A DNA stretch of 64,000 bases from Ailanthus altissimus (Eukaryota; Streptophyta; Magnoliopsida; Sapindales; Simaroubaceae): the NCBI GenBank assembly GCA_946807835.1, contig OX327693.1, positions 4,543,501 through 4,607,500 of the forward strand, in the 5' to 3' direction. This document shows positions 44,886 through 55,988 of this stretch, piece by piece. Under the pieces are notes generated by a model that was not told the DNA's origin, did not search any database, and was given only the letters and a program-made list of their open reading frames with translations. A program made the translations under genes and the position numbers. How positions within the stretch are numbered: the stretch's first letter is position 1; the number at the start of each line of letters is the position of its first letter.

Positions 44886-45850
44886 TTAGAGACCATATTT
44901 GAAGATAAGACCCTTTTTTTGTTTACTAAAATTTCTTGTCGCACTAATTACAACATAATCCCCAACAATCGGAGATTTTCTAAATTTAGAACAAGCCTCT
45001 TTTGAAGACTTCTTATGCTGTAACTCTGTTTGATAAGTGTTAAATGAGGAATGAATAGGTGTAGAACTATGACCACGACCTTGCTTAACATCTGGCAAAG
45101 CGGGTTTAGAATCCACCCTAATTCAGGGACCATATAAGCAATATCTGCTTGCTGTTTGAATCCCAGGCCGGACAAAGCATTCTCTATCTGGGTGCCCAAA
45201 TTTGCCACAGAAAAAAAAAAAAATCCAAAAGTCGCTCATATTGTAATACAACAGTTATCACTTTATCTGAATCGTTAAGAGCAATAAGAACAACAGGTTT
45301 CAAAGGTTTTGTGATATCAATACAGACCCTTACATGGATAAATTTTCCTAAACATTTTTTGAAGAACCACAATCAACCTCTTCCACAATTCCAAGAAGTT
45401 CTCTAATTTGAATACCGGCTTCTTCATGTAAAAAAAAAGGGTAAACCATGTAACTGAACTCGAAATGAGACTTTATCGAATGAAAAATATGATAAAAGGC
45501 CATATCTCATAGGGCTCTCTAAAATAATTAAGTTATTTGCAAACATCTGTGGACCTTTTACAAATACTCACCGACGATCAATATTAGAATTAAAGTAAAA
45601 AAATAAACACATTCTTACTTGGATTGAGCACTTTAATATAAAAAGAGTCAACAATTTGCCAAACAGAATGTATACTGACAGCAAGAACATTGTGATGCAT
45701 TGGACGAAAGCACAACACTTTACCAACCAAAGAGTGAGAGACAAGATTGGTCACTTCCCTTTGTAGAGAAGAATCTAGTTTTGAAACTGGGATGGATTGA
45801 TCATGCAACTCAAGAGAAATATATTGCTGTAAAAGCTTATCAAAATCCAT
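44886..45850 (-). pseudogene. LINE ORF1 remnant (DUF4283-like, zinc knuckle)
   Basis: It starts MDFDKLLQQYISLELHDQSI and includes VSHSLVGKVLCFRPMHHNVL, the pattern of the DUF4283 domain of plant LINE ORF1 proteins. Near 45210-45130 a knuckle-like FFCGKFGHPDREC is followed by a YGPWLR-like YGP. Frame breaks separate these parts. Confidence 0.7.
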
Positions 45851-46364
45851 TGAACTAAAAGGCCTATGTATGAAAAATTAGTGCAGACTCAACACAAAAG
45901 TTGCAAAAATCCTATGTATAAAAGAAAATGTAAAGTAGGTGAAGATCATCCTTGTCCAAATATTTTGAAACTTTACAATCATCAATCGACAACTAAATAA
46001 GATGAAAGCTGTGGGCTTGAATTGCTGAAGAAGAAAATAAATTCGTCAAAATTTTAGAAGATGAAGAAAGAGTCAAATCGCAAGACATGAGAAGTAGATC
46101 GAAAAGGGGCAAACAAAATGTTCGATTACACTATTTGAATCTGGATGATTTTTCTTACTATAGTAGGAGATTTATCGTAGCAAAACGAGAGAAAAAGACA
46201 ATGTACATTCACATGCCTCTCAATCTCTACTTTAGTCTCCATAATGTTACACGAGGCAATGTATAAGAATAGTCGTGCTTTCAACTCTATAAATGTGAAC
46301 AAGTCTTGATTAACTATGATTATGTTGTCTTATTCAACTATTTAAGATTTATCCTAAAGAATAT

Positions 46365-46545
46365 AAAGTAATACTATGTATCTTAATTTTTTTTTTTAAA
46401 TTAAATTTAAAAAATAATGTGTCAAATAAATATTAATTATAATAAATAATTTTAAAATTCATATTATTTTTTTAATTAATATTTTTTTGATATATTACTT
46501 TTTAATTTAATTTAAAATATTTAACATTATTTATAATATAATAAC
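46365..46545. mobile_element. AT-rich palindromic MITE-like element
   Basis: TAATACTATGTATCTTAATT on the left and TTTAACATTATTTATAATAT on the right, with an inverted A/T core (AATAATTTTAAAATTCATATT). It resembles the family at 6512, 28567 and 47053. It lies just upstream of a possible promoter at 46676. Confidence 0.45.
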
Positions 46546-46675
46546 ATAACAAATTCGCGATGCATCAGGCCCAAGTCCAAAAGGGTAGGCTCCTTTCGTT
46601 GCCACCTTGCGGCGCGTAGAAGTAACAGCAAAAGCAGCTTTGAGTGCAAGCCACGTAACACCAACTCCATCATTC

Positions 46676-46684
46676 TATAAATAG
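46676..46684 (+). promoter_or_regulatory. TATA box of an orphan promoter
   Basis: TATAAATAG in a markedly GC-richer island (46550-46920) that stands out from the AT-rich surroundings. About 35 bases downstream a leader-like sequence begins, with short upstream ORFs (ATG AAG GCG AAG AAT AAG TGA, and a 14-codon one from 46799), then a candidate coding exon at 46836. Confidence 0.45.
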
Positions 46685-46835
46685 CTGCTTTCAGAGTTCA
46701 GACGCCGGGTTGGGGATGAAGGCGAAGAATAAGTGAACGGGGCAGAGCATAAACAAATGTTTTCATTTTGCAAATAGCTAATTACAGGTAGCAATCTGAT
46801 GGAAGTATTGGGCCTGCCAGCATTCAAGCCAGCAA

Positions 46836-46912
46836 ATGGCTAACGAATCAATCAAGCGAAGCACGCAGCTCTATTTCGTGCATGAACGAATGGATTTTCT
46901 CGATTGCATCGG
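46836..46912 (+). other. Candidate orphan first exon
   Basis: ATGGCTAACGAATCAATCAA opens a 25-codon frame (MANESIKRSTQLYFVHERMD, then FLDCI) that runs into a donor-like CATCGG|GTAAATTT at 46912/46913. It is preceded at the right distance by a TATA box. No downstream exon was recognised before the LRR pseudogene on the other strand. It may be the stranded 5' end of a gene moved or destroyed by rearrangement. I do not recognise the sequence. Confidence 0.3.
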
Positions 46913-47052
46913 GTAAATTTCATTTCTTGATCTATTAGTTGGTCTTTCAATTAAATGCAAGCGTTAGCATAACATTTAATTTCTTTTTTTGTTAAAATTG
47001 TTCTGTTTAGAAAAGAAATTACATATTACAATCTTTGAGCTTTGTTAACTTT

Positions 47053-47237
47053 AATACTATAATTTTTAAATGATATTTCAAATTTTTTTATTTTAAATTA
47101 ATATTTAAAATAATTATTAAGTATTGAAATACTATAAATTCAAAAATTACCTGTTATTCCATTTCACATTATTTTATTATTATTTAACATATCATTTGAG
47201 ACGAAAAAATTTAAAATACTTAAAAGTGTAATATTAT
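47053..47237. mobile_element. AT-rich palindromic MITE-like element
   Basis: TAATACTATAATTTTTAAAT with GATATTTCAAATTTTTTTAT on the left, and CATATCATTTGAGACGAAAA with AATTTAAAATACTTAAAAGT on the right, are rough reverse complements. Same family as the other palindromic elements. Confidence 0.5.
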
Positions 47238-47257
47238 TCTTTATTTTGTAATTGTTG

Positions 47258-47335
47258 GTTGGTGTAGTTTAGTGATAATTGTACTTTTCGAGATTTATAA
47301 GTTTGAACCCTTCTCCCACAAAAAACAGGGGGTCT
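47258..47335 (+). mobile_element. tRNA-derived SINE-like fragment
   Basis: A-box-like GGTGTAGTTTAGTGATAA and B-box-like AGTTTGAACCC(T)TCTC lie about 40 bases apart, followed by CCACAAAAAACAGGGGG. This is the layout of a pol III head of a SINE. No full tRNA fold. Confidence 0.4.
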
Positions 47336-47618
47336 TTAAGTATAGTAGACCTAAAATCTAACCGCAACTTATTCAAGATACAATATTTCAGAATGTGCAA
47401 CAAAAGAACTTCAATGTAGCGTCTGAGAACAAAGGTAATGTTCTTTTGATTAAAGATAAAAGGAAATCTATAACTCTTCAAATATCTTACAACAAATATA
47501 CATTCCGCAACACCTTCTGTACATCATCTTCACTAATCATGATCAAATACATATCTTCACAAATCATCAGCAAGTGATCTTCAAGTTCAAGATGTCAACT
47601 CAAGTTAGTATCTTCCAC

Positions 47619-48570
47619 TCCAGTGCATCGCGATAATTGTTCTTTGCCCATCCTACAAATTCTTCTTTGCTTTAATCTCTATTAGTATATCTCTTAACTT
47701 GAAATGAATGTTGATCTTCTTCAACTGAAGGCAATCATAAGAGTTGATATACTTGAGTGTGGGCCAAGCATTCTTCCAACCATTAACTAGTCCAGGTAGA
47801 TAATGAAGTCTTTAAGGTGTGATGCAACTAGAATCAATAATCTCACCCTTGAGTATGATACTTTCAGTGGCTGCACAATCTTCAACTGCCAATTCCTCTT
47901 TTTTAGTCAAAAATTCAATCATTGAACTTCAAAAGAAGTATTCCAACTTCATACATGCGTGAATTGTCAAATTTCTTAGCCCTGCGAAGTTCCCTTCTGA
48001 AGCAATTCCCTTCTAAATACATGTCAAATTCCACAAATGATCAATAGTCTAGTTTTTTAGGCTTTGAAATGCAGCTTTAGTGTTTTACTTGATATCGACA
48101 ACTGTTTCAATCTTGGGGCATTCACCTATTCTACAAAACTTCAATCTATTTTACAATAGTTTAGTTGGAAAGATTCTCGATGTCAAGGAGATGATCTAAA
48201 TAGAAAGCAAACTTTGCGAGATATCTCCTTACCATTCAGAGTCTCATGAATTTTCTCTGTTGATTCTAATCAAATTGGACTGAAAAGTAATCATCTTGAC
48301 ATTACGGCCAACCACAAATTTGAATTTAGTTGTCCATTGATCCTTCTATGTCATGCTCTCTTTTGGGAATTCTTCAACATGTTCTACTTCCAGAAAATGA
48401 AACACAGAAAACTCAGCTTTGTTAACTTGGTGGCCTCAGTTATGACAGATTGCACATCCCTGTACCACTTTCCATTTCCTGGATATACAACAATATTTGA
48501 AAATTTTTCAATGCATGCAGCTCTGATGTCATGCAATCTGAAATTGAAATTAGGGGCCAATTTAACATAC
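47619..48570 (-). pseudogene. CNL-type NLR pseudogene, C-terminal LRR end
   Basis: One minus frame reads as the end of an RPS2/At4g27190-like CNL with three in-frame stops: FAGLRNLTIHACMKLEYFF, then EELAVEDCAATESIILKGEI, then LHYLPGLVNGWKNAWPTLKY and INSYDCLQLKKINIHFKLRD, ending with AKKNL and a degraded final helix. Upstream (48570-48350) is the linker VVYPGNGKWYRDVQSVITEA followed by TKLTKLSF. No NB-ARC is nearby, so this is a severed LRR tail. Its counterpart in copy 1 is cut by the left edge of the window. It lies downstream of gene D in the same orientation. Confidence 0.8.
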
Positions 48571-48849
48571 TATCTCTTGTCAATAGATCCACAAAAGGAC
48601 AAACCAAAATTAAGGAAACAACTTGTATCATGATCCTCCAATTAGTCTAAGCTAAATTTCAGTAGTTGGATTACAGTGAAGATTTCCTGGATGCATGCTT
48701 CACAAGTCATCAATTTTTTCCTCTATTAGGGCCCTTCCAGTAACAATAATCAGCAGCAGCAAAATCTTCTGTACCTTTAATGGATTTTTTTTTTGATAAG
48801 AGATGAAACATAAGAAATATTGAAATAGTGTGGGAATATGAACAGTTAA

Positions 48850-49150
48850 CAAGTTGTCCACAAAAGTAGGATTAACCCAAGAAAAAAGTCAGAACCTATA
48901 CCAGAAGAAAAAAAACTGACTGAATTTCCAAAAGACCAAGTAATCTGACTGCACAAATCTCCAAAAATCAAAATCATGTTAACCGAATCCCCTCTACATT
49001 TGCACATAATAAACCATGATGGAAGGAGACACAAAGAACACTGCCTCTGGATAACCTCAGCCTTGTTTATTCTACCTTGGAGCTGCTGTCCATGAAAATA
49101 TTTGAACCTTGCAAGGAACCTTGGCCTTCCAAAATCAATATAGCAGGTAG
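48850..49150 (-). pseudogene. LINE zf-RVT remnant, copy 2
   Basis: Broken minus frames give AAPRQGRINKAEVIQRQC-like sequence (GRINKAEVIQRQCS then LLPSWFIMCKCRGDSVNMIL), the duplicate of 556-840. Here the tryptophan and second cysteine pair typical of zf-RVT (W...C) are better kept. A frameshift lies in the first part. Confidence 0.65.
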
Positions 49151-50392
49151 TTTAACCTCCAAGCTCTCCAATCCTCTTTTGCCTCATTGAGAGAAACATT
49201 ATCCAACAAGTTAAAGAGAGATGAGAACTCACCTATGTTTATTCCACCTTGAGCTCTCCAATTCTCCTCGTTGATGGAAACATTATCCGGCAAATTCTAG
49301 AGAAATGAAAGCTCTAAATTTCTCTCTCATTCATACTTCTCCTAAAATCAAGATTCCAATTCCTTTCCAAAGAAGGGAAGGAGAAAGGGATTCTTGATTT
49401 AGTAGGGACTCCATGAAACCAATCCAATCTATAAAGAAATGGGAATATTTCACTATGGCTGTATTATGAAATTTGATCCTTTCTGATCAGGAAACCATAT
49501 CAAATCTTGTTTACTATCTATTAGAAAACTCACAGCAATCAATAAGAACTACAACAAATCAGGAGAAACACAATCATTTAATACCAATCTTGTTCGCTAT
49601 CTATCAGAAATTCACAGCAATGAATAAGAAAAATCAACAGATCACACAAAATAAAAACACAATCATTTTTGTGGTTTGGCAGCAATGCCTACATCCACGG
49701 ATCAAGCCAGCCTCAATGATGATCTTATTACTCTCAAAACCAATTACAAAAATTGTCTAACAAGAGAGGATTACAATTAATCAAAACTCACTCAATTTCA
49801 TCTAGTAACAAAGGAGAAATTGCTTAATGAAATTGGCTAAACAATCAGCCTTGTACAGTGTATACCCTGTTTCAACACCAACTGAAGTCTAACAACCTTG
49901 TAGCTACCTGCCAATATGGCAGCCAAGTCATCATATCTCCCAACGGTCTGTAACAGAATTTATAACCACCTTCTCTTAACAAAGAACTCCCAAGCCATAT
50001 GTCCTCCCAAAGATAGATTCTTTCATCACGACCCACCTCCAATTTTTACTTGCTTTTGATAACTGTAAGCTAGAAAAAATTTCTCTCTAGTGGAAACCTC
50101 CAAAGCCATTTGCATAGAAGTGCTCGATTCCTCTGTACCACATTGACACTACACTCGGATCTAGAAACCACCTCCTAAACACTTTCACCACTGCTTTCCC
50201 TCAAAAAATCCCCTCTTCATCTTGTTAGTTACTTAATAAGGAATTTTGGAAAGAGATAACCTAATAAACGGGTAAACTGAACTTGTTAGCTACATTTCGC
50301 TCACTGCAGTTGCATAACTTGTGCCTAGTTTTACTAATTTGAAGGTTATCATGGGATAGTAGGCTCAACAGATTGCTTGACACATGTATTCA
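49150..50392. other. 3' flank of gene D, no gene seen
   Basis: It matches 840-2062 of copy 1 and, in part, the third copy (54333-54513, 61040-61184 and 62824-63400). It includes the short tandem at about 49495-49700. No coding frame. Confidence 0.5.
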
Positions 50393-51694
50393 TTACAGGA
50401 GTTGTCTGACCTTCTGCTTATTCTGAAAAGTTTCATCCTCAAATTCTCTCTCACTATGAAATGCTTCATTCTCAAATTCGGTCCCACTCTGAAAAGTTTC
50501 ATCCTCCAATTCCACATTAGAGCTAGTCACTATAGGTCCTGCAAAAGGTGCAGCTAACCTACCTATTGTTTCAATAGCTAGTGTATCTGTTGGTGAAAGA
50601 CATGCCATCTCTTCTTCGTTCAAATTTTTTGTACCTGGTGGAGCATCTTTATCCATAGCTGATATAGGTTGTGCATTTGGAGTAGGGACATTCTTACTTA
50701 GCTCCTCAAAGTGTCCCAACAACTCATCTTTAACTCCAGAAGTTGATTCTGTCTGCAGTGATTCTGATGGCTCAAGTCTGAGATCCTCTTCATGGCCAAG
50801 CCTATAGCCGTGCGCTCCTGGTGGTGGTGGTAATTCATTGTTGAAATCAGACAATGTATTAATCTCCGGGAAATATGTCAAGTGCTGTGCTGGAACTGTG
50901 CGTATCATTGTTTCCACGCAATCAAAGCAAGTGGTCACCACAACACATGGTATCAAATGACGCAGGTCTGTAATTAATAATTTCAATTTCTCCAATTTTT
51001 CATCAGTCAAGTTGCACAAATCATCCAGCACAATCAACAATCTCTCGCACACTTTCTCAACACTACACTGAGTTGCAATTGCATTTAGAACTCTTAAAAG
51101 CTCCTGATTCTTACCAATAGAATACCAAAACCTGAATGGAAATTGGGATTTCACCTTCTCGTCCATGAAAATTCCATGGGCGAGAGCCGTATTCTCAGTT
51201 CCACTCACACCTGCTATGAGTAAAACTAGCACCCTGTTCATGTTCATGTTGCGCATCAACTCATCTTTCACAGTACTAACTGAGCTCTCAATGTCTGTTT
51301 CTAAAACAGCATGTTCAGATCTCACCTGAGAAATGGAACCGATAGCTTGATCACAACTGCCGGCCACAACTTTGCGAAGCAAATTCAAGAGCGGAGCCAA
51401 TCGTCCATCAATTCTCCTCAACTTGTTGTCAAATTTCGATCTTGATCTCTCTGATTGAACCCAGGCATCGATCAATTCATCGACTTCAGAAATGAGGCCT
51501 TCCAAATCAGTGAACAATGAATTCAGGACCATGTTTCGGTCGAAACGGCAGCTCCTAGGCTTCTGAAGAAGGGAATGCACTTCTACAACTCTGCGATGAA
51601 ACTGTTTCATCTCTGCGTTGTTCCAGAAAGCGCCGGCGTTGGCATCCATTTTATCGCACACCATACTGGAGAGTGACGTCAGATTAACCGCCAT
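50393..51694 (-). CDS. Degenerate NB-ARC-like protein without LRR, gene D
   Basis: An intronless frame of 433 residues, near-identical to gene A and started at the same MAVNLTSL methionine. Residues 1-150: helical N-terminal region (MVCDKMDANAGAFWNNAEMK). NB-ARC-like core: GVSGTENT in place of the P-loop (lysine to asparagine), RLLIVLDDL intact, RNBS-B-like CVVVTTCFD without the arginine, then VPAQHLTYFPEINTLSDFN. No GLPL, MHD or LRR. The tail differs from A by an in-frame duplication of about 11 residues (FENEAFHSERE / FEDETFQ), so D is longer. Substitutions relative to A are scattered and leave the frame open, which would suit either very recent duplication or constraint. Same possible roles as gene A. 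Confidence 0.75.
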   Translation of the reverse strand: MAVNLTSLSSMVCDKMDANAGAFWNNAEMKQFHRRVVEVHSLLQKPRSCRFDRNMVLNSLFTDLEGLISEVDELIDAWVQSERSRSKFDNKLRRIDGRLAPLLNLLRKVVAGSCDQAIGSISQVRSEHAVLETDIESSVSTVKDELMRNMNMNRVLVLLIAGVSGTENTALAHGIFMDEKVKSQFPFRFWYSIGKNQELLRVLNAIATQCSVEKVCERLLIVLDDLCNLTDEKLEKLKLLITDLRHLIPCVVVTTCFDCVETMIRTVPAQHLTYFPEINTLSDFNNELPPPPGAHGYRLGHEEDLRLEPSESLQTESTSGVKDELLGHFEELSKNVPTPNAQPISAMDKDAPPGTKNLNEEEMACLSPTDTLAIETIGRLAAPFAGPIVTSSNVELEDETFQSGTEFENEAFHSEREFEDETFQNKQKVRQLL

Positions 51695-52580
51695 TTTACA
51701 ACCAACAAAGAACAAAAACGTTCAGCAAAACCCAACGGAAGAAAGGAAAGAAATGGCAGCTGTTTGATTTTTTGCTTTTGGGGAAGTAGGGATTGCTAAG
51801 GATGGTTGACTTGGTTTCAGAAAGTTTGTGAGCATGAAAAATTTGTAGGAACAAGAACCGGACCGCCCAGAAGGTTTACCTAATAACAGAACTTCTCGTT
51901 TACATTTATGTAATAATAATTGTTTTTTTTTCCTTTAAATGTTTGATTACGCAAACAAGATAAGCTTGTATTCATGTAATTTTTTATTTAAATTTAATTG
52001 ATACCATGAAGAGCATTATAAGGACAAAGATGTCCTTGTCGCGCTGGTACAATTTTTCTTAGGTTGCATCAGAAAAGCCAGAAATTTTTTTTTTGTAGAT
52101 GTAATTGCTCAAAATGAAAATTTTAATGCCAATCTTTATAATGCGTAAACGGAAATTTGATGACGAGGACATTATGTTTGAGCAATTACACTAACAAAAT
52201 GTAAGAAAAAAATAAGGTTAAATTGCATATGTATGTGTGTCTTCAACCACAAGGCCAAAATTTACTCATAACTTACCGAGATTAACCGTTTGTGAGCTCG
52301 CAAGAATGTACGAGGAGGACACTTGGCAAGGCGGCAATAGCGGCTGCCAAGACTGACGAGCGAATCTAATATTTTCTCGGATTTAATATTACTAGATATT
52401 TTAAGACGTAGGTACGATTTAAATAATATAACATAGCTTTAAATAATATTATATAATTTAAAAATAGTATAAAACTTTTTTTTTTTGTTATACAATATTA
52501 TTTGAATTGTGTTTTGTATAAAATGTGGTAATCTATGTCTTTGAGAATTTTATTAACATAAATATATTAATATATTTAAA
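51695..52580. promoter_or_regulatory. Upstream region of gene D, promoter not resolved
   Basis: It corresponds to the upstream of gene A with high similarity for about 500 bases. Beyond 52240 the copies diverge (TCTTCAACCACAAGGCC is present only here). No core promoter element was assigned. Confidence 0.35.
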
Positions 52581-52589
52581 GATTAAGAA

Positions 52590-53200
52590 GTTAAAAAGTA
52601 AGGGTGTGAAAAAAAACATCTAAATTAAAAAATTTGAATCAAATCAAATTGAATAATCCGATATGATTTGATATTAGAATATAAAAATTAATTGGTCATT
52701 TTTTATTTAATTTCAATCCATAATAAATTAAATTTGATTCAATTTTATTTTTAAAAAATTGAACTATACTGAATTGAGCTGAATTGAAGTGCATAAATGA
52801 AATTTCTTACAAAATTTTTAATTTTAATATTTTTTAATTTGTTAATTCTTAAACTTAATTAATTTAGTGTTTGAAATTAATAGATAATTTATTTGTTTAG
52901 ATACACTTTAATTTTATTCTTTTTTATCTTATTTAATTTATAAATTTGAATTAATTTAATTTTTAAAATTAACGAATACTTTATTTTGTTAGACAAACTT
53001 AAATTTTTTAAAAAATTTAACTTGTATATTTATAGACTTAATTAATTTAGTGTTGAAAATCTATATAACACTTTACATGAATTTTATTTATTACATATAT
53101 GCTTTTAATTATTTAAAAAAATATTTAAGACCCGAATTAAATCGTAAGGTATTATACTAAACCGAATTAATACCAAATTAATTTAATACGATACATTTTT
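52590..53200 (-). mobile_element. MITE-like insertion in copy 2
   Basis: It begins AGTAAGGGTGTGAAAAAAAA and is absent from the same place in copy 1 (near 4445), so it inserted after the duplication. Its minus strand matches the words of 28880-29350. Its right part has ACCGAATTAATACCAAATTA. Exact ends and target duplication were not established. Confidence 0.6.
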
Positions 53201-53925
53201 TAAACATAATTAGAATGATTAATTTTAATAAAAATATCGTAAAGCGCCCAGCCGCTTACCCTAGTTAATAGAACAACCATAATGGTGGACATTTTTAGCC
53301 GAAACTCAGAAAGAGCCAGAAATTTGGTTGAGGACAGGCAGAGGTTACTAGTTATATTACACCTTCCTTCACACATAACCAATCATGCATAGGTTTTTTT
53401 TAATTCAATTCCACAACTTGATTCATTTGAATAAAATATTGAAGTTTGAGATGCCCATATTTTCAGCAACGATGTCATTGAAAGAGACACTTTTTATACC
53501 AAAAATAAACAAAGTAGCAGAGATTTATTATAACAAAATATATACAAAGTAACATACTTATTACAAATTTTGTATTTTATATAAATAAAACAACACCACA
53601 TGTTTGTATTAGAATAAGGTCACCATTACTATTTATAAACTCATGTGATTGTATGAATCACACACTCCAATTTTTTTTTTTTTTTATTTTTACCTTTCGC
53701 TCTTTTAGTTGGACTCTTTTATAATCATTCACTTAATTCTAAATTTTGCTACAATAAATTGTAAATGATGCTAAAAAGAATTGAGCCAGACGATTGTGAC
53801 GCGTACTGACAATCAATACTATATTAAAGCATCTGGTTTTGAAAATTAAATTCTATTTTATATATATATATATATATTACTTTCTCAAACAAGAAAGCAA
53901 CGTATCTAGAGGCTAAACTAGCCAA

Positions 53926-54332
53926 AAAAGGGCAAAAGAATTAAAAAAAAAAATGAGGTGCTTAAATGTATGACAATTTCAAAGACAAAAAAATTGAGAC
54001 GCCATGTGAAAATTTGAGAAGGTTAGCTTAGAATTTAGAGTAGATTTTGAAAGCTCCTGGAGGCCAAATGTACTAGAATCAAACCCCATATCTTATAACT
54101 AAAAGAAGCCTGTTTCTTTATTCATTACTCTCTTAATAAATATCACCATTCCTGCTCAGTATCACAAACCTTAATTTTTATCTTTCAGAACAGCTGATGG
54201 CAATAGACCACACAGTGTGTCCATAAAGTTAACCTCGTCCCTTGGATGCAAATGCAATACTACATCAATTCGAAAAAATTGTTTAATAATGAAACTATAT
54301 GCATTAACATAAACAGGCAAACAAAACATCAA
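53926..54332. other. Junction between segmental copies 2 and 3, no gene seen
   Basis: About 400 bases with poly-A and mixed sequence. The minus strand around 54200 has a short coding-like piece (LHPRDEVNFMD) that I cannot place. Confidence 0.3.
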
Positions 54333-54514
54333 TTCAACTCGTTGACGGAAATATTATCCAAGAAATGATTTCAATTCAATTCCAACGAAGGGAAGGAGAA
54401 AAAGATTCTTGATTTGGTAGAGGTCCCATGAAGTTAGGATCAGTTACGATGGGCAAGTGTTATGAAACTTGATCTTTTTTTTTATTAAGAAACTAGATCT
54501 CATCTTGTTTGTTA

Positions 54515-54966
54515 TGTTGGATAAATCTTTAATTAGTGAAAGAATTATTATAATCAGAATGTTATATTAAATTATAAAATTTTTTTTTAGTAGAATTGTA
54601 CCTGAATTCATAAAGACACAAAAAAGTGCATAAAAATTAAGGTTAATAGCCTTTTACGTTTAACTTTTTCAATTTGAAAGAAAATTACCGTCACTTACTG
54701 ATAAAATTTGAATGAATAATAAATTAGAGTTTAGACTAGAAACCTTAATTTATTATTTATAGTATTTTATTTTATTTTGTCCCATCATAAAAATAAATTA
54801 AAATAATTAGATTTTTACACATTAAAATCTATATTATATGAGATGCCCTAAAAGCCTAATAACAAATAAACTTTATTTGATCACTTTTAATGAACAACAA
54901 AATAGATAATTAATAATATATAATTAATTGATATATATATATATGCCCACTTTAAAATAATTTTCA
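54515..54966 (-). repeat. Copia 3' LTR
   Basis: Starts TGTTGGATAAATC and ends TTTTCA. It aligns with 60592-61039 along its length (CACTTACTGATAAAATTTGA / CACTCACTGATAAAATGTAA, CATAAAAATAAA.TAAAATAAT, ATATGAGATG(C/T)C(C/T)TAAAAG). It is followed by the polypurine-like tract read on the minus strand. Confidence 0.8.
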
Positions 54967-55418
54967 ATAATCTTTCACTTGAGCCACATATGTCACTTTA
55001 CAATTGTATATTATGAAATAACTTTATGAGTTCAATATTTGCTATTTTAATAAAAGATATCTCTAAACAACTTGGTCCATCAATTATAATAATATAGGAT
55101 CAAAGCAATTATCTTTATCTTTCTTGTAACTAGACCTATCAATGGTCACGTATATCAATATAATCAATAACATAGATTAAGTATAGGTGTGTAGCATAAA
55201 AATTTTATGCAATGTGATATTTTAATATGCCTATTTCTAATTGGTACTACTTTATAACTTAAAAGAGTTCAACAATATACTTTTAAAATTTTATGCATAA
55301 CCACAATTGAAAGAATGTAACTTTATTTCAGAATTTTCAATAAATAAACAAATAACAATACTTTAGTTTAATCAGAAAATATGTCAACTATAATTGAACA
55401 TCAAGAAATAAACTCTTA

Positions 55419-55984
55419 CTATAAAAGCATATTATCAAGATGAATCGCACCCATACGAGCCACATGCTTTTGAAACACCTTAGATGGTACACCCTTAGTA
55501 AGCAGATTCGCAATCATTAAGTTTGTATCGATATATTCAATTGATACTTGAAAATTTTGAACTTTCTTTTTAACAATAAGAAATTTGATGTCAATATTCT
55601 TTGATTTTGACAAGCTTCTGTTGGTCTTAGAATATAATTCAGCAGATTTATTATCACAATTTATTCTCAATGGTCTCTCAATGCTATCAACAATTTGTAA
55701 CCTAGTGACAAAATTCTGTAGCCATATTACTGATTTAATGCCTCATAGCAAGTTACAAATTCTACTTCCATGGTGGATGAAGCTATGAGTGACTGCTTGA
55801 CACTCTTCCATAAAACAGCTATTCCAGCCAACATGAAGACATAACTAAAAATGGATCTTCTGTTATCGAGGGGAACCAACAAAATCAGAGTCTGAATACC
55901 TAATGATCTCCAAATGATCTGATCTCCGATATGTGAGCATGTAATCTTTTCTTCTCTGTAGATACCACATAACCTTTTTAACAA
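55419..55984 (-). pseudogene. Copia RNase H remnant
   Basis: Two frames joined by a frameshift: first SVKQSLIASSTMEVEFVTCY, the usual K.Q..(V)A.STTEAEY of Copia RNase H, then CDNKSAELYSKTN and the closing YIDTNLMIANLLTKGVPSKV (usual ..Q.AD.LTK.L). Broken and non-functional. Confidence 0.75.
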
Positions 55985-55988
55985 CTCT

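Larger units (their letters stand above)
38620..46240 (-). mobile_element. Decayed L1-type LINE retrotransposon, interrupted by an insertion
   Basis: Reading the minus strand from right to left gives, in LINE order: ORF1 with a DUF4283-like start (45850 down) and a zinc knuckle near 45190; an endonuclease (44024-43470); reverse transcriptase through about 43100-41400, including EKYLGLPSFSGRNKKHHFAF and GREILIKVVTQFIPAY; a zf-RVT-like region near 39700 (LMWHYDKHGHYSVKSGYWLL); and an RNase H end near 38790 (APRSLNKIAHELIKYAL). A 9-base A run (T on plus) at about 38621-38629 marks the probable poly(A) end. Every part has stops or frameshifts. 39895-41290 does not belong to the LINE and is treated as an insertion. 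Confidence 0.8.
48334..53925. repeat. Segmental duplication, copy 2
   Basis: Direct-orientation match to 1-5055 (see that entry). It contains the LRR pseudogene part, the zf-RVT remnant, gene D with its flanks and the block at 53280-53925. A MITE-like insertion (52590-53200) and small indels distinguish it. Confidence 0.9.
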
